Virus record (IMG/VR): IMGVR_UViG_3300008116_008172
Coordinates: 1 to 57,738 of that record
Reading direction: 5' to 3' (one strand)
DNA from: a virus
Length of the DNA stretch: 57,738 nt
Part shown: in pieces, positions 26,677 through 33,967 of the stretch
Layout: each line of letters starts with the position of its first letter
Position numbering within the stretch: position 1 is the first letter of the stretch
The notes under the pieces: model-generated
The model's input: only the letters and a program-made list of their open reading frames with translations
Databases searched by the model: none
Told to the model about the DNA's origin: nothing
Position numbers and translations under genes: made by a program

Positions 26677-26702
26677 CGTGTGGAGTGAAATACCTCCACA
26701 CG
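26677..26702 (+). other. Hairpin between uvsX and the RNase H gene
   Basis: CGTGTGGAG and CTCCACACG form a 9-bp stem with an 8-nt loop, 12 nt before the ATG at 26715. No T run follows. It overlaps the expected ribosome-binding region and could control translation or processing. Confidence 0.55.
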
Positions 26703-26714
26703 GTTATCATATAC

Positions 26715-27779
26715 ATGCAAGAAGAAACCAAAAAGAAATTTTCATCTATATTTTCGCAGATTAAAGCGGAGCATGCTTCCTTGCCTGTGAATACAAAGAA
26801 GGACAAAAACAGTGATGTTCTTGTTGTTGATGGAACAAATAATTTCATTCGTTGTTGGACTGTGGTTCCAACATTGAGTGATAATGGTGATCATGTTGGT
26901 GGAGTTTCTGGTTTCTTGAGTAGTCTTGGTTATGCAATAAAATTATTGCGTCCAACCAGAGTCATTATTGTATTTGATGGCAAGGGTGGTAGTGAGAGAC
27001 GCAGAAAATTATATCCACAATACAAGGAAGGACGCAAGGTGATGAAGCGTCTTAATCGTGCATACGAAGAAATGTCTGACACTGAAACAGAGCAAAAATC
27101 AGTGGTTGAACAAATGGGTAAACTTGTATCATTCCTACAAGAACTTCCTGTGAGTGTAATTTCAATTGATCATATTGAAGCCGACGATGCTATTGCATAT
27201 ATTGCCACACAAATGTATAAAGATGGCCGAGTTACCATTATGAGTGGCGATAAAGATTTCATGCAGCTAGTAAATGACCGTGTTCAGATTTGGAGTCCAA
27301 TCAAGAAGAAGGTGTATGGAATTGCTGATGTAATCAACGAGTATGGTATTCATCCTACCAATTTCATATACTATCGTATCCTTGAAGGCGATTCTTCGGA
27401 TAATATTGATGGTGTAAAAGGAATTGGATTAAAGACTGCGATCAAGAATTTTCCTATGCTTACTGAAGCAGAAGAAACATCTGTGGAAAAAATATTGTTG
27501 CGTGCAAAGGATTGTGTAAATGAAAAGAAGGCATATGCATCTGTTGTTGAACATGCCGAGATTGTTCAAAGAAATTATACACTAATGCAACTGAAGAACC
27601 CAGATTTTTCTCCTTCTCTTCAATTGAAGATACAAGAAAACACAGAGCATATTTATGCTTTCAATAAATTTCATTTCATCCAGAAACTGACCACACATGG
27701 AATGCACTCCAGTATTCCTAATTTTCATGTATGGCTTCAGGAGGTATTTTATCCGTTGTCGGTTTTTGCAGCATCTTAA
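26715..27779 (+). CDS. rnh: 5'-3' exonuclease / flap nuclease (T4 RNase H-like)
   Basis: 354 aa from the ATG at 26715; the longer frame from 26685 would start inside the hairpin. The FEN/PIN nuclease motifs are in order: VVDGTNNFIR (about 37-46), VFDGKGGSERRRKLYPQYK (about 88-106), IEADDAIAYIA, IMSGDKDFMQLV and EGDSSDNIDGVKGIGLKTA (helix-hairpin-helix). These supply the metal-binding Asp residues. In T4 the enzyme removes RNA primers from lagging-strand fragments. Length is slightly above T4 RNase H (305 aa). Confidence 0.9.
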   Translation: MQEETKKKFSSIFSQIKAEHASLPVNTKKDKNSDVLVVDGTNNFIRCWTVVPTLSDNGDHVGGVSGFLSSLGYAIKLLRPTRVIIVFDGKGGSERRRKLYPQYKEGRKVMKRLNRAYEEMSDTETEQKSVVEQMGKLVSFLQELPVSVISIDHIEADDAIAYIATQMYKDGRVTIMSGDKDFMQLVNDRVQIWSPIKKKVYGIADVINEYGIHPTNFIYYRILEGDSSDNIDGVKGIGLKTAIKNFPMLTEAEETSVEKILLRAKDCVNEKKAYASVVEHAEIVQRNYTLMQLKNPDFSPSLQLKIQENTEHIYAFNKFHFIQKLTTHGMHSSIPNFHVWLQEVFYPLSVFAAS

Positions 27780-27798
27780 ATGTTTCAATATTTAATCG

Positions 27799-27827
27799 TT
27801 GACGGAACGACAACAGTCGTGTAACTT
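27799..27827 (+). promoter_or_regulatory. Candidate promoter of the helicase gene
   Basis: TTGACG (27799-27804), a 17-nt spacer and TAACTT (27822-27827), with the ATG 18 nt downstream. The -35 box is good, the -10 box is weak. Confidence 0.4.
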
Positions 27828-27844
27828 CTTATTCACTTAATCAT

Positions 27845-28687
27845 ATGGCACCAGTAATCATAGACAACTTACATAAGTTTGGCTTGGATTTTCAAGTCAA
27901 AATCATCGCGAGCATTCTCACGGATAAATCATTCCTTGAGCGTGTGGTAGATATCATTGAAGTGGAGGCATTTGAAAATTCCGCCCATCAATGGATCCTC
28001 AAAGAAATCATTCATTACCAGAATGATTATAAGGAGTTGCCTACCATGCAAGTGTTCAAGGTTCGCGTGGACACCATTGAAAATGCCGAATTAAAGGAAT
28101 CTGTAACTGAACAACTTCGTCGTGTATACAACAAGGTCAGTGAAACAGATCTTCAGTTTGTACGCGAACAGTTCCTTGAATTTTGCAAAAATCAAAAGCT
28201 CAAGGGTGCCATTATGGAGTCAGTTGACCATCTTCAGTCTGGTCAATATGATAGAATTAAAGCACTGATTGATCGTGCTATGAAAGCTGGTATGGAACGC
28301 AATCTTGGCCACAACTATCACAAAGAGGTTGCTGGACGCATGAGTGAAATGTGCCGCAAAACAATTTCGACTGGGTGGGAAGTTGTTGATTCGCTCATGG
28401 ACGGAGGTCTTGGGCCGGGAGAACTTGGAATTGTTGTTGCTCCTGCTGGTATCGGCAAGTCTTGGCTACTTTGCAGTCTTGGTGCAAAAGCAATGAAGCA
28501 GGGCAAAAATATTGCTCATTTTACACTTGAGCTTAATGAAAATTATGTTGGTCTACGCTATGACTGCTGCTTTACTGGAATTGATTTTCAGGAAATCAAA
28601 CATCGTCAAAATGATGTTGAAGAAGCAATCAAGAAGATGACAAGAAGATGTTGTTCAAGCTCACAACATCGCAGATTCATATCGTAA
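27845..28687 (+). CDS. gp41: Replicative helicase gp41-like, N-terminal part of a disrupted gene
   Basis: 280 aa of a DnaB-family helicase: an N-terminal helical domain, then TGWEVVDSLMDGGLGPGELGIVVAPAGIGKSWLL broken by none of its key residues (Walker A APAGIGKS near residue 198) and the H1a motif HFTLELNENYVGLRYD. The frame leaves the family at about residue 270 (AIKKM) and ends in an unrelated tail. The continuation resumes in another frame after 28650, but about 100 residues containing Walker B and the H3 motif are missing. T4 gp41 is 475 aa. As read, this product could not be an active helicase. Confidence 0.75.
   Translation: MAPVIIDNLHKFGLDFQVKIIASILTDKSFLERVVDIIEVEAFENSAHQWILKEIIHYQNDYKELPTMQVFKVRVDTIENAELKESVTEQLRRVYNKVSETDLQFVREQFLEFCKNQKLKGAIMESVDHLQSGQYDRIKALIDRAMKAGMERNLGHNYHKEVAGRMSEMCRKTISTGWEVVDSLMDGGLGPGELGIVVAPAGIGKSWLLCSLGAKAMKQGKNIAHFTLELNENYVGLRYDCCFTGIDFQEIKHRQNDVEEAIKKMTRRCCSSSQHRRFIS
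28630..28650 (+). repeat. Direct repeat at the helicase deletion point
   Basis: CAAGAAGATG occurs twice (28630-28639 and 28641-28650), separated by one base, exactly where the helicase coding frame breaks and the internal segment is lost. It is a natural place for slippage, recombination or misassembly. Confidence 0.7.
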
Positions 28688-28691
28688 GATC

Positions 28692-28976
28692 ATGACTGCT
28701 GATTTTGTTATCAGTGTTTCTCGTAATACAAATGACAAAGCGAACAATACTGCTCGCTGTCATGTGATCAAGAACAGATTTGGTCCAGATGGTATCACTT
28801 TGTATGCACGAATGGACACCAGTAAGGGTCAAATTGAATTGTATGATTCAAAATCTTCAGAGTCGATGCAAATTCAAGCAGAAATGCAGGACTCAGACAA
28901 CAGTGTGAAGAATACATTAAGAAGTAAATGGAATGCTAGTCGCCAAAAGGAAAATGGCGAAAACGCATATTTGTGA
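28692..28976 (+). CDS. gp41: Replicative helicase gp41-like, C-terminal fragment
   Basis: 94 aa from ATG 28692, but homology extends upstream in this frame to about 28644 (EDVVQAHNIADSYRKI). MTADFVISVSRNTNDK and HVIKNRFGPDGITLYARMD are the C-terminal DnaB/gp41 motifs, including the H4-type region and arginine-finger neighbourhood. It is in frame 0, unlike the upstream part. Alone it lacks the ATPase site. Either a remnant of a deleted gene or evidence of an assembly gap. Confidence 0.75.
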   Translation: MTADFVISVSRNTNDKANNTARCHVIKNRFGPDGITLYARMDTSKGQIELYDSKSSESMQIQAEMQDSDNSVKNTLRSKWNASRQKENGENAYL

Positions 28977-28995
28977 GAAAATTTTCTAAAATTTT

Positions 28996-29023
28996 TTTAC
29001 AAGATTTATTTTTTATATAAAGT
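28996..29023 (+). promoter_or_regulatory. Promoter of nrdB
   Basis: TTTACA (28996-29001), a 16-nt spacer, TAAAGT (29018-29023). A leader of about 34 nt contains GGGAG (29051-29055), one of the few strong ribosome binding sites in the window, nine bases before the ATG. Confidence 0.5.
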
Positions 29024-29063
29024 ATTTATTCGTCACACAACTAACCGAACGGGAGAGACTTTT

Positions 29064-30038
29064 ATGACCATATTTGATGAGCAAATTGCCAGAAAACCAA
29101 ATCGCTATCCTTGGGCACAAGAATATATTGATGCTATGTGGGCTGGACATTGGACTCCAAACGAGTTTACATTCACGAGCGATCTTCAGCAATATAAAAC
29201 AGAGCTATCTCCACAAGAGCAAGTCATCATCAAGAATGCATTAAGCGCGATTGGTCAAATTGAAATCTCAGTAAAGAAGTTTTGGACTAAACTTGGTGAC
29301 ACTTTGCCACATCCTGCACTCAGTGATCTTGGAATCACTATGGGAAACATTGAAGTGATTCACAACAATGCGTATGAAAAACTTCTTGATGTGCTTCAAA
29401 TGCAGGATGTGTTTGAAGAAAATCTTAAGTTGGATATTATTCAAGGCCGTGTAAAGTATCTTCGTAAATATTTGGATAAGGTATATACGGACAATCGTAA
29501 GCAGTATATATACTCGCTTATTCTTTTTACACTATACGTCGAGAATGTGTCTCTATTCAGCCAATTTTACATTATTAATTGGTTTAATCGTTACAAGGGG
29601 CTATTAAAGGATACAGCACAGCAAGTCGCATATACAGCTAAAGAAGAAACATTGCATGGTCTTGCTGGTGTAAAAATCGTAAATACTATTCGTGAAGAAC
29701 TACCAGAACTATTTGATGAAGAACTTGAGGCAAAAATTATTCACGAGGCTGCTGAATCATACAAAGCAGAATGCAAATTGATTGATTGGATGATTGGCGA
29801 CTATTCTGACGAAAAAATCAATGCAGATATTCTCAAGGGATATGTACAGCGTCGTCTAAATGATTCGCTTGAAATGATCGGATTCAAGAAAATTTTTGAT
29901 GTTGATCCATCAATTATTGAGTTGACTACTTGGATGGATGAAGATGTAATGGGTAATACTATGACAGATTTCTTTCACAAGAGACCTGTTGAATATGCTA
30001 AAAAGACACAATCAATTCAAGCCGACGATCTATTTTAA
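29064..30038 (+). CDS. nrdB: Ribonucleotide reductase class I, beta subunit
   Basis: 324 aa, the usual length for NrdB/NrdF. It houses the di-iron centre and tyrosyl radical. The E-x-x-H-x3-Y signature is EVIHNNAY (about residues 97-104), so the radical Tyr is kept; VENVSLFSQF and KEETLHGLAGV supply the second set of Glu/His ligands. The C-terminal tail (IQADDLF) is the part that docks on the alpha subunit. The nrdA gene follows three bases later. Together they make deoxynucleotides for phage replication. Confidence 0.9.
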   Translation: MTIFDEQIARKPNRYPWAQEYIDAMWAGHWTPNEFTFTSDLQQYKTELSPQEQVIIKNALSAIGQIEISVKKFWTKLGDTLPHPALSDLGITMGNIEVIHNNAYEKLLDVLQMQDVFEENLKLDIIQGRVKYLRKYLDKVYTDNRKQYIYSLILFTLYVENVSLFSQFYIINWFNRYKGLLKDTAQQVAYTAKEETLHGLAGVKIVNTIREELPELFDEELEAKIIHEAAESYKAECKLIDWMIGDYSDEKINADILKGYVQRRLNDSLEMIGFKKIFDVDPSIIELTTWMDEDVMGNTMTDFFHKRPVEYAKKTQSIQADDLF

Positions 30039-30041
30039 ATT

Positions 30042-31691
30042 ATGAGCAAGGATATATACTGGTTAAACAAGGACAGCATTACTTTCTTGGAAAGAGGTTA
30101 TCTTCCCAAGGGTCAAACTGCTATTGAAAGAATTCATGAAATTGCCAAAGCTGCGGAAAAAATCTTAAAGAAAAAAGGATTTGCCGAAAAGTTTGAAGCT
30201 TATATGCACAAGGGGTGGTATAGTTTGTCATCTCCCGTATGGGCAAACTTTGGTAATGGGCGTGGTTTATCTATCTCTTGCAATGGTTCGTATATATCGG
30301 ACACAATGAATAGTATTTTGGAAAAGACTGCCGAAGTTGGCATGCTTACCAAGTATGGAGCAGGAACATCTGGTTATTTTGGCGATCTTCGTGCCCGTGG
30401 AACTCCGATCAGTGTGGGTGGAACAAGTTCTGGTCCTGTTCATTTCATGGAAATGTTTGATAGTGTTACCCGTGTCGTATCACAATCAAATGTTCGTCGT
30501 GGAAGTTTTGCTGCATATCTTCCTATTGACCATCCTGATATCATGGAGTTTCTTGGAATACGTGAAGAAGGTCATGCTATTCAAGACTTGAGTATTGGCG
30601 TGTGTGTCAATAACAAGTTCATGAAGAAGATGATTGACGGCGACAAGGATGCTCGCGCTGTTTGGGCAAAGGTATTAAAGAAGCGGTTTGAATCTGGCTA
30701 TCCATACATTTTCTTCAGCGACAATGTAAATGATAATTCTCCTCAAGCATACAAGGACAAGAAGATGAAGATACATGCTTCCAATCTTTGCTCTGAAATC
30801 TGCTTGAGTTCATCGCCAGATGAAACATTTGTGTGTAACCTATCATCTATGAATCTTCTTCATTATGATGATTGGAAGACAACAGACGCTGTTGAGACAC
30901 TTACATACTTTCTTGATGCAGTAATGGAAGATTATATTCACGCAACTGAGAGTATTCCATTCTTAAAGGCTGCTCATAATTTCGCCAAGAATCAAAGAGC
31001 ACTTGGTATTGGAGTATTGGGCTGGCATTCATATCTACAAAGCAAGATGATTGCTTTTGAAAGTATGGAAGCCAAGATGCTTAATACACAAATTCATCGC
31101 ACCATCCGCGATAAGAGTTATGCAGCAAGTAAGGAAATGGCAAAGGAATATGGCGAGCCAGCACTGCTAAAGGGATATGGTATGAGAAATGTAACTACAA
31201 TGGCCATTGCTCCCACAACAAGTAGTTCATTTATTCTTGGTCAAGTATCTCCAAGTGTTGAACCACTTAACAGCAATTATTACACGAAGGATCTTGCCAA
31301 AGGAAAATTCACATATCGCAATCCATATCTTGAAGCTGTATTGGAAAAACATAACAAGAACAATCAAGAAGTATGGAAGAGCATTCTTATCAAGGGAGGC
31401 TCTGTTCAACATCTTGAATTCCTAAGTGATCACGAGAAAGAAGTGTTCAAGACCTTTGGTGAAATTTCTCAAAAGGAAATCATCATTCAAGCGGCTGCAC
31501 GCCAGAAATATATTGATCAAGGCCAATCTATCAACCTTATGATTCATCCAAAGGTTCCCGTCAAAGATGTAAATCAACTCCTAATATTCGCATGGGAACA
31601 GGGCGTAAAGTGTCTCTATTATCAGCGCGGAACAAATCCAGCCCAAGAACTAGGACGTAGTATTCTTGAGTGCAAGAGTTGTGAAGCATAA
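30042..31691 (+). CDS. nrdA: Ribonucleotide reductase class I, alpha subunit
   Basis: 549 aa, shorter than E. coli NrdA (761) because the N-terminal ATP cone is missing, so dATP feedback through a cone is not expected. The substrate-site Cys in LSISCNGSY, the radical Cys with its partners in NLCSEICLSS (about 248-257), the second redox Cys in TFVCNLSSMNLL, and NVTTMAIAPTTSSS (phosphate binding) are present. The C-terminus ends ECKSCEA, the CxxC pair re-reduced by thioredoxin or glutaredoxin. Co-transcribed with nrdB and ended by a terminator. Confidence 0.92.
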   Translation: MSKDIYWLNKDSITFLERGYLPKGQTAIERIHEIAKAAEKILKKKGFAEKFEAYMHKGWYSLSSPVWANFGNGRGLSISCNGSYISDTMNSILEKTAEVGMLTKYGAGTSGYFGDLRARGTPISVGGTSSGPVHFMEMFDSVTRVVSQSNVRRGSFAAYLPIDHPDIMEFLGIREEGHAIQDLSIGVCVNNKFMKKMIDGDKDARAVWAKVLKKRFESGYPYIFFSDNVNDNSPQAYKDKKMKIHASNLCSEICLSSSPDETFVCNLSSMNLLHYDDWKTTDAVETLTYFLDAVMEDYIHATESIPFLKAAHNFAKNQRALGIGVLGWHSYLQSKMIAFESMEAKMLNTQIHRTIRDKSYAASKEMAKEYGEPALLKGYGMRNVTTMAIAPTTSSSFILGQVSPSVEPLNSNYYTKDLAKGKFTYRNPYLEAVLEKHNKNNQEVWKSILIKGGSVQHLEFLSDHEKEVFKTFGEISQKEIIIQAAARQKYIDQGQSINLMIHPKVPVKDVNQLLIFAWEQGVKCLYYQRGTNPAQELGRSILECKSCEA

Positions 31692-31712
31692 GACAACTTA
31701 TAAAAACAAAAC

Positions 31713-31740
31713 AAACCACCGATAATACGGTGGTTTTTTA
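31713..31740 (+). terminator. Rho-independent terminator after nrdA
   Basis: AAACCACCG and CGGTGGTTT form a 9-bp stem with a 6-nt loop and a T-rich end. Confidence 0.9.
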
Positions 31741-31751
31741 TTGCCGTTTAC

Positions 31752-31764
31752 TATTTATATATTA
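31752..31764 (+). promoter_or_regulatory. Late-type element TATTTATATATTA
   Basis: It lies directly after the nrdA terminator and 18 nt ahead of the ATG at 31783, a spacing compatible with a promoter -10 element and a short leader. Confidence 0.45.
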
Positions 31765-31782
31765 AAGCGTATATACACCATT

Positions 31783-32496
31783 ATGAATAGAGAAAATCTT
31801 AAAAAAGCTATCAAGAAAATTGTACTGCAAGAAATCACCAATAACCAACTTGGTGTTCCTACTCAAATAGACAAGAAGGATCCTATTGGAGAAAAAGAAT
31901 TGGCCAAAGCATTGGGAAAAGATGCTCATGTAAGTAAAATACATGGAACAGGAAAAACAGCAGGAATCACAGATAAACAAGTTGTTCAGCTGAGTAAAAA
32001 TTGCGATCATTGCTATGATGTTGTATCAGTAACAAATGAGTCTGAACGTAAAATTGCCCGTGGAGTTTCGTTGGAAGACGCGATGGAACTTGTTAAGCAA
32101 CACGCAGAAAGTTCTGAAAAAACATATGTTCAAAAAGCATATGACAAGACATCACAAGGACATGGATTGAAAGCGGAAAAGAAAGAAGAAAAATCAGAAG
32201 CAGATAAAATGGATGACGCAGACGAAGAAAAACAAGTCGATATTGCTGATGATACAACAGTAAAAGCTGACGAAAAATCAGATAAAGAAAATGCCCCAAT
32301 CAACAAAGATGTTGCTCCATCAATGGGTGGAGATCTTGTTGACAAAATTGAAAAGATTATTGACAAAGTACTTAAAGATAAAACAAAAGCTGATGCAAAG
32401 TCTGCATATCTAAAACACGATACAGACACAGAAAGTCCAAATAAATTGATAACAAAGCTAAAAGATACTCCTGCTTTGAAAGAAAAAAAGTCATAA
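31783..32496 (+). CDS. Candidate internal virion protein, acidic/lysine-rich
   Basis: 237 aa from ATG 31783; a TTG frame start at 31741 lies upstream of the late-type element and is rejected. The leader MNRENLKKAIKKIVLQEI has L-Q-E as a possible prohead protease site. A small folded part near residues 50-110 includes KNCDHCYDVVSV. The rest is highly charged, Lys/Glu/Asp-rich and likely disordered or helical. No enzyme motif. It overlaps the next gene by one base (TAATG). Confidence 0.7.
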   Translation: MNRENLKKAIKKIVLQEITNNQLGVPTQIDKKDPIGEKELAKALGKDAHVSKIHGTGKTAGITDKQVVQLSKNCDHCYDVVSVTNESERKIARGVSLEDAMELVKQHAESSEKTYVQKAYDKTSQGHGLKAEKKEEKSEADKMDDADEEKQVDIADDTTVKADEKSDKENAPINKDVAPSMGGDLVDKIEKIIDKVLKDKTKADAKSAYLKHDTDTESPNKLITKLKDTPALKEKKS

Positions 32497-32933
32497 TGAA
32501 ACCCATCAAACTAAAGGACATTCTTGCTGAAGTATATAGCAGAAGACCACGCGGGGGGTACCAAGTAGATGCGGAGTTCACAACAGAGGTCAGTATAGAT
32601 CTAACCAAACTGGATAAGAGTAAAGTTCAAGTTGATGTATCTACTTTAGGATATACAATACAAGAAGATGTTGATGTCGAAGTATTTGTACAAGGATCAT
32701 ATGACGACGCCAGATTTGATTATGAATATGGAAGTGAACGCGGAACTTACGACCCCGGAAGCGGTTACGTTGCAGAAAAATTTGAAATTGTTGTAGCATC
32801 CGACAGTACAGATGATGGTGAAAAAACCGGTCAACTTGTGTTAAAAGCAGGTACAATTATTCCCGAGGAAGCTGTTGTAAATATACAGCGTTTATATGAT
32901 ACTGCCGACAGTGAATTAAATTCTCAAAATTGA
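32496..32933 (+). CDS. Small protein with MKPIKLKDILAE leader, unknown
   Basis: 145 aa. The first 12 residues fit the same candidate capsid-targeting pattern (L-A-E before V). The rest is acidic and beta-prone (VDVEVFVQGSYDDARFDYEYG near residue 60) with repeated Tyr/Asp/Gly, no Cys and no membrane segment. It is translationally coupled to the gene before it and closed by a terminator. Confidence 0.7.
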   Translation: MKPIKLKDILAEVYSRRPRGGYQVDAEFTTEVSIDLTKLDKSKVQVDVSTLGYTIQEDVDVEVFVQGSYDDARFDYEYGSERGTYDPGSGYVAEKFEIVVASDSTDDGEKTGQLVLKAGTIIPEEAVVNIQRLYDTADSELNSQN

Positions 32934-32944
32934 TTTGCTAAACA

Positions 32945-32970
32945 AACCCCGCAAAAAAGCGGGGTTTTTT
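32945..32970 (+). terminator. Rho-independent terminator
   Basis: AACCCCGC and GCGGGGTT form an 8-bp stem with a six-A loop, followed by T. It ends the two-gene unit 31783-32933. Confidence 0.9.
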
Positions 32971-32971
32971 A

Positions 32972-32999
32972 TTGACTTTGTATAAAAAGTGTTCATATT
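32972..32999 (+). promoter_or_regulatory. Promoter of the MoxR-VWA pair, possibly leaderless
   Basis: TTGACT (32972-32977), a 16-nt spacer and CATATT (32994-32999). The predicted start near 33006 is two bases from the ATG at 33008. Confidence 0.5.
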
Positions 33000-33007
33000 G
33001 AGTACAT

Positions 33008-33964
33008 ATGAATAAGACCAAAAAGATTTATATGACCACTGATATCAAGAATACAGTCGATACTGCGGCTCAGATCAAGCCCAAGAAGTTGTTTCTTAAA
33101 GATCTGAAGTGGCGATATCTTGTTCGTAGCGCATTGCGCGGAAAGAATATCATCATCATTGGTCCATCTGGATCTGGAAAAACATTTGCTGTACAATCGC
33201 TTGTAGATGCGTTGGATATTCGCGACAAATATTTCTATATCAATATGGGTGCGACGCAAGACCCACGCGCTGCACTTATTGGTAATACTCATTTCAATAA
33301 AGAATCTGGTACACTGTTTGATGAATCTCCTTTTGTAAAAGCACTTCGTACTCCAAATAGCATCATTCACTTAGATGAACTTTCTCGTGCTCACCCTGAT
33401 GCTTGGAATATTCTTCTTACTCCCCTTGATTATATTCAACGATATCTTCGTCTCGATGAAAAGCTTGGCAGTGAAAAAGTTCAAGTGGCGGAAGGAGTTT
33501 GTTTTGTTGCCACTGCAAATGTGGGTAATGAATATACTGCAACTCGCGTGATGGACAAAGCTTTGCTTGATCGTTTCACCGTTAAGATTGAAATGGATAT
33601 CTTGAATCAAAATTCCGAGATAGAATTCATCAAGGAGCACTGTCCCGACGCTGACATGAATATTATGTTGTCGATTATTGAAATCGCAGCGGCCACAAGA
33701 GAATTTACCCATCAGGGTAAGCTTTCCAAATTCTTGTCTACACGCAGTGTAAAAGAAATGGCGGAACTTACCATTGATGGATTCAATCTTATTGAACTTG
33801 CCGAGATGATCATCTATCCTGATTATCCAGATGACGGTGGAATTGATAGCGAGAGAACAATGGTTAAACAAATTGTTCAGAAATATGTTGCAGCCGAAGG
33901 AAAGTCTGATGCACTGTATGGTAATCAAAACGCCAATCGATATGCCGATCAACCTCCGTTCTAA
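33008..33964 (+). CDS. MoxR/CobS-type AAA+ ATPase
   Basis: 318 aa. Walker A is IIGPSGSGKTF (about 49-59), Walker B is IIHLDELSRAHPD (about 117-129), followed by a sensor FVATANVGNEYTATRVMDKALLDRF with an arginine-finger position, broken into short motifs as in MoxR, RavA and CobS proteins. These ATPases work with VWA-domain partners to remodel proteins or insert metals. The partner gene follows three bases downstream. T4-like marine phages often carry a cobS-like gene, so a relationship is likely. The substrate is unknown. Confidence 0.8.
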   Translation: MNKTKKIYMTTDIKNTVDTAAQIKPKKLFLKDLKWRYLVRSALRGKNIIIIGPSGSGKTFAVQSLVDALDIRDKYFYINMGATQDPRAALIGNTHFNKESGTLFDESPFVKALRTPNSIIHLDELSRAHPDAWNILLTPLDYIQRYLRLDEKLGSEKVQVAEGVCFVATANVGNEYTATRVMDKALLDRFTVKIEMDILNQNSEIEFIKEHCPDADMNIMLSIIEIAAATREFTHQGKLSKFLSTRSVKEMAELTIDGFNLIELAEMIIYPDYPDDGGIDSERTMVKQIVQKYVAAEGKSDALYGNQNANRYADQPPF

Positions 33965-33967
33965 TAC

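Noticed and set aside
27845-28976. T4 gene 60-type translational bypass in the helicase gene
   Set aside because: Bypassing skips extra bases; here coding sequence is missing, so skipping cannot restore the protein.
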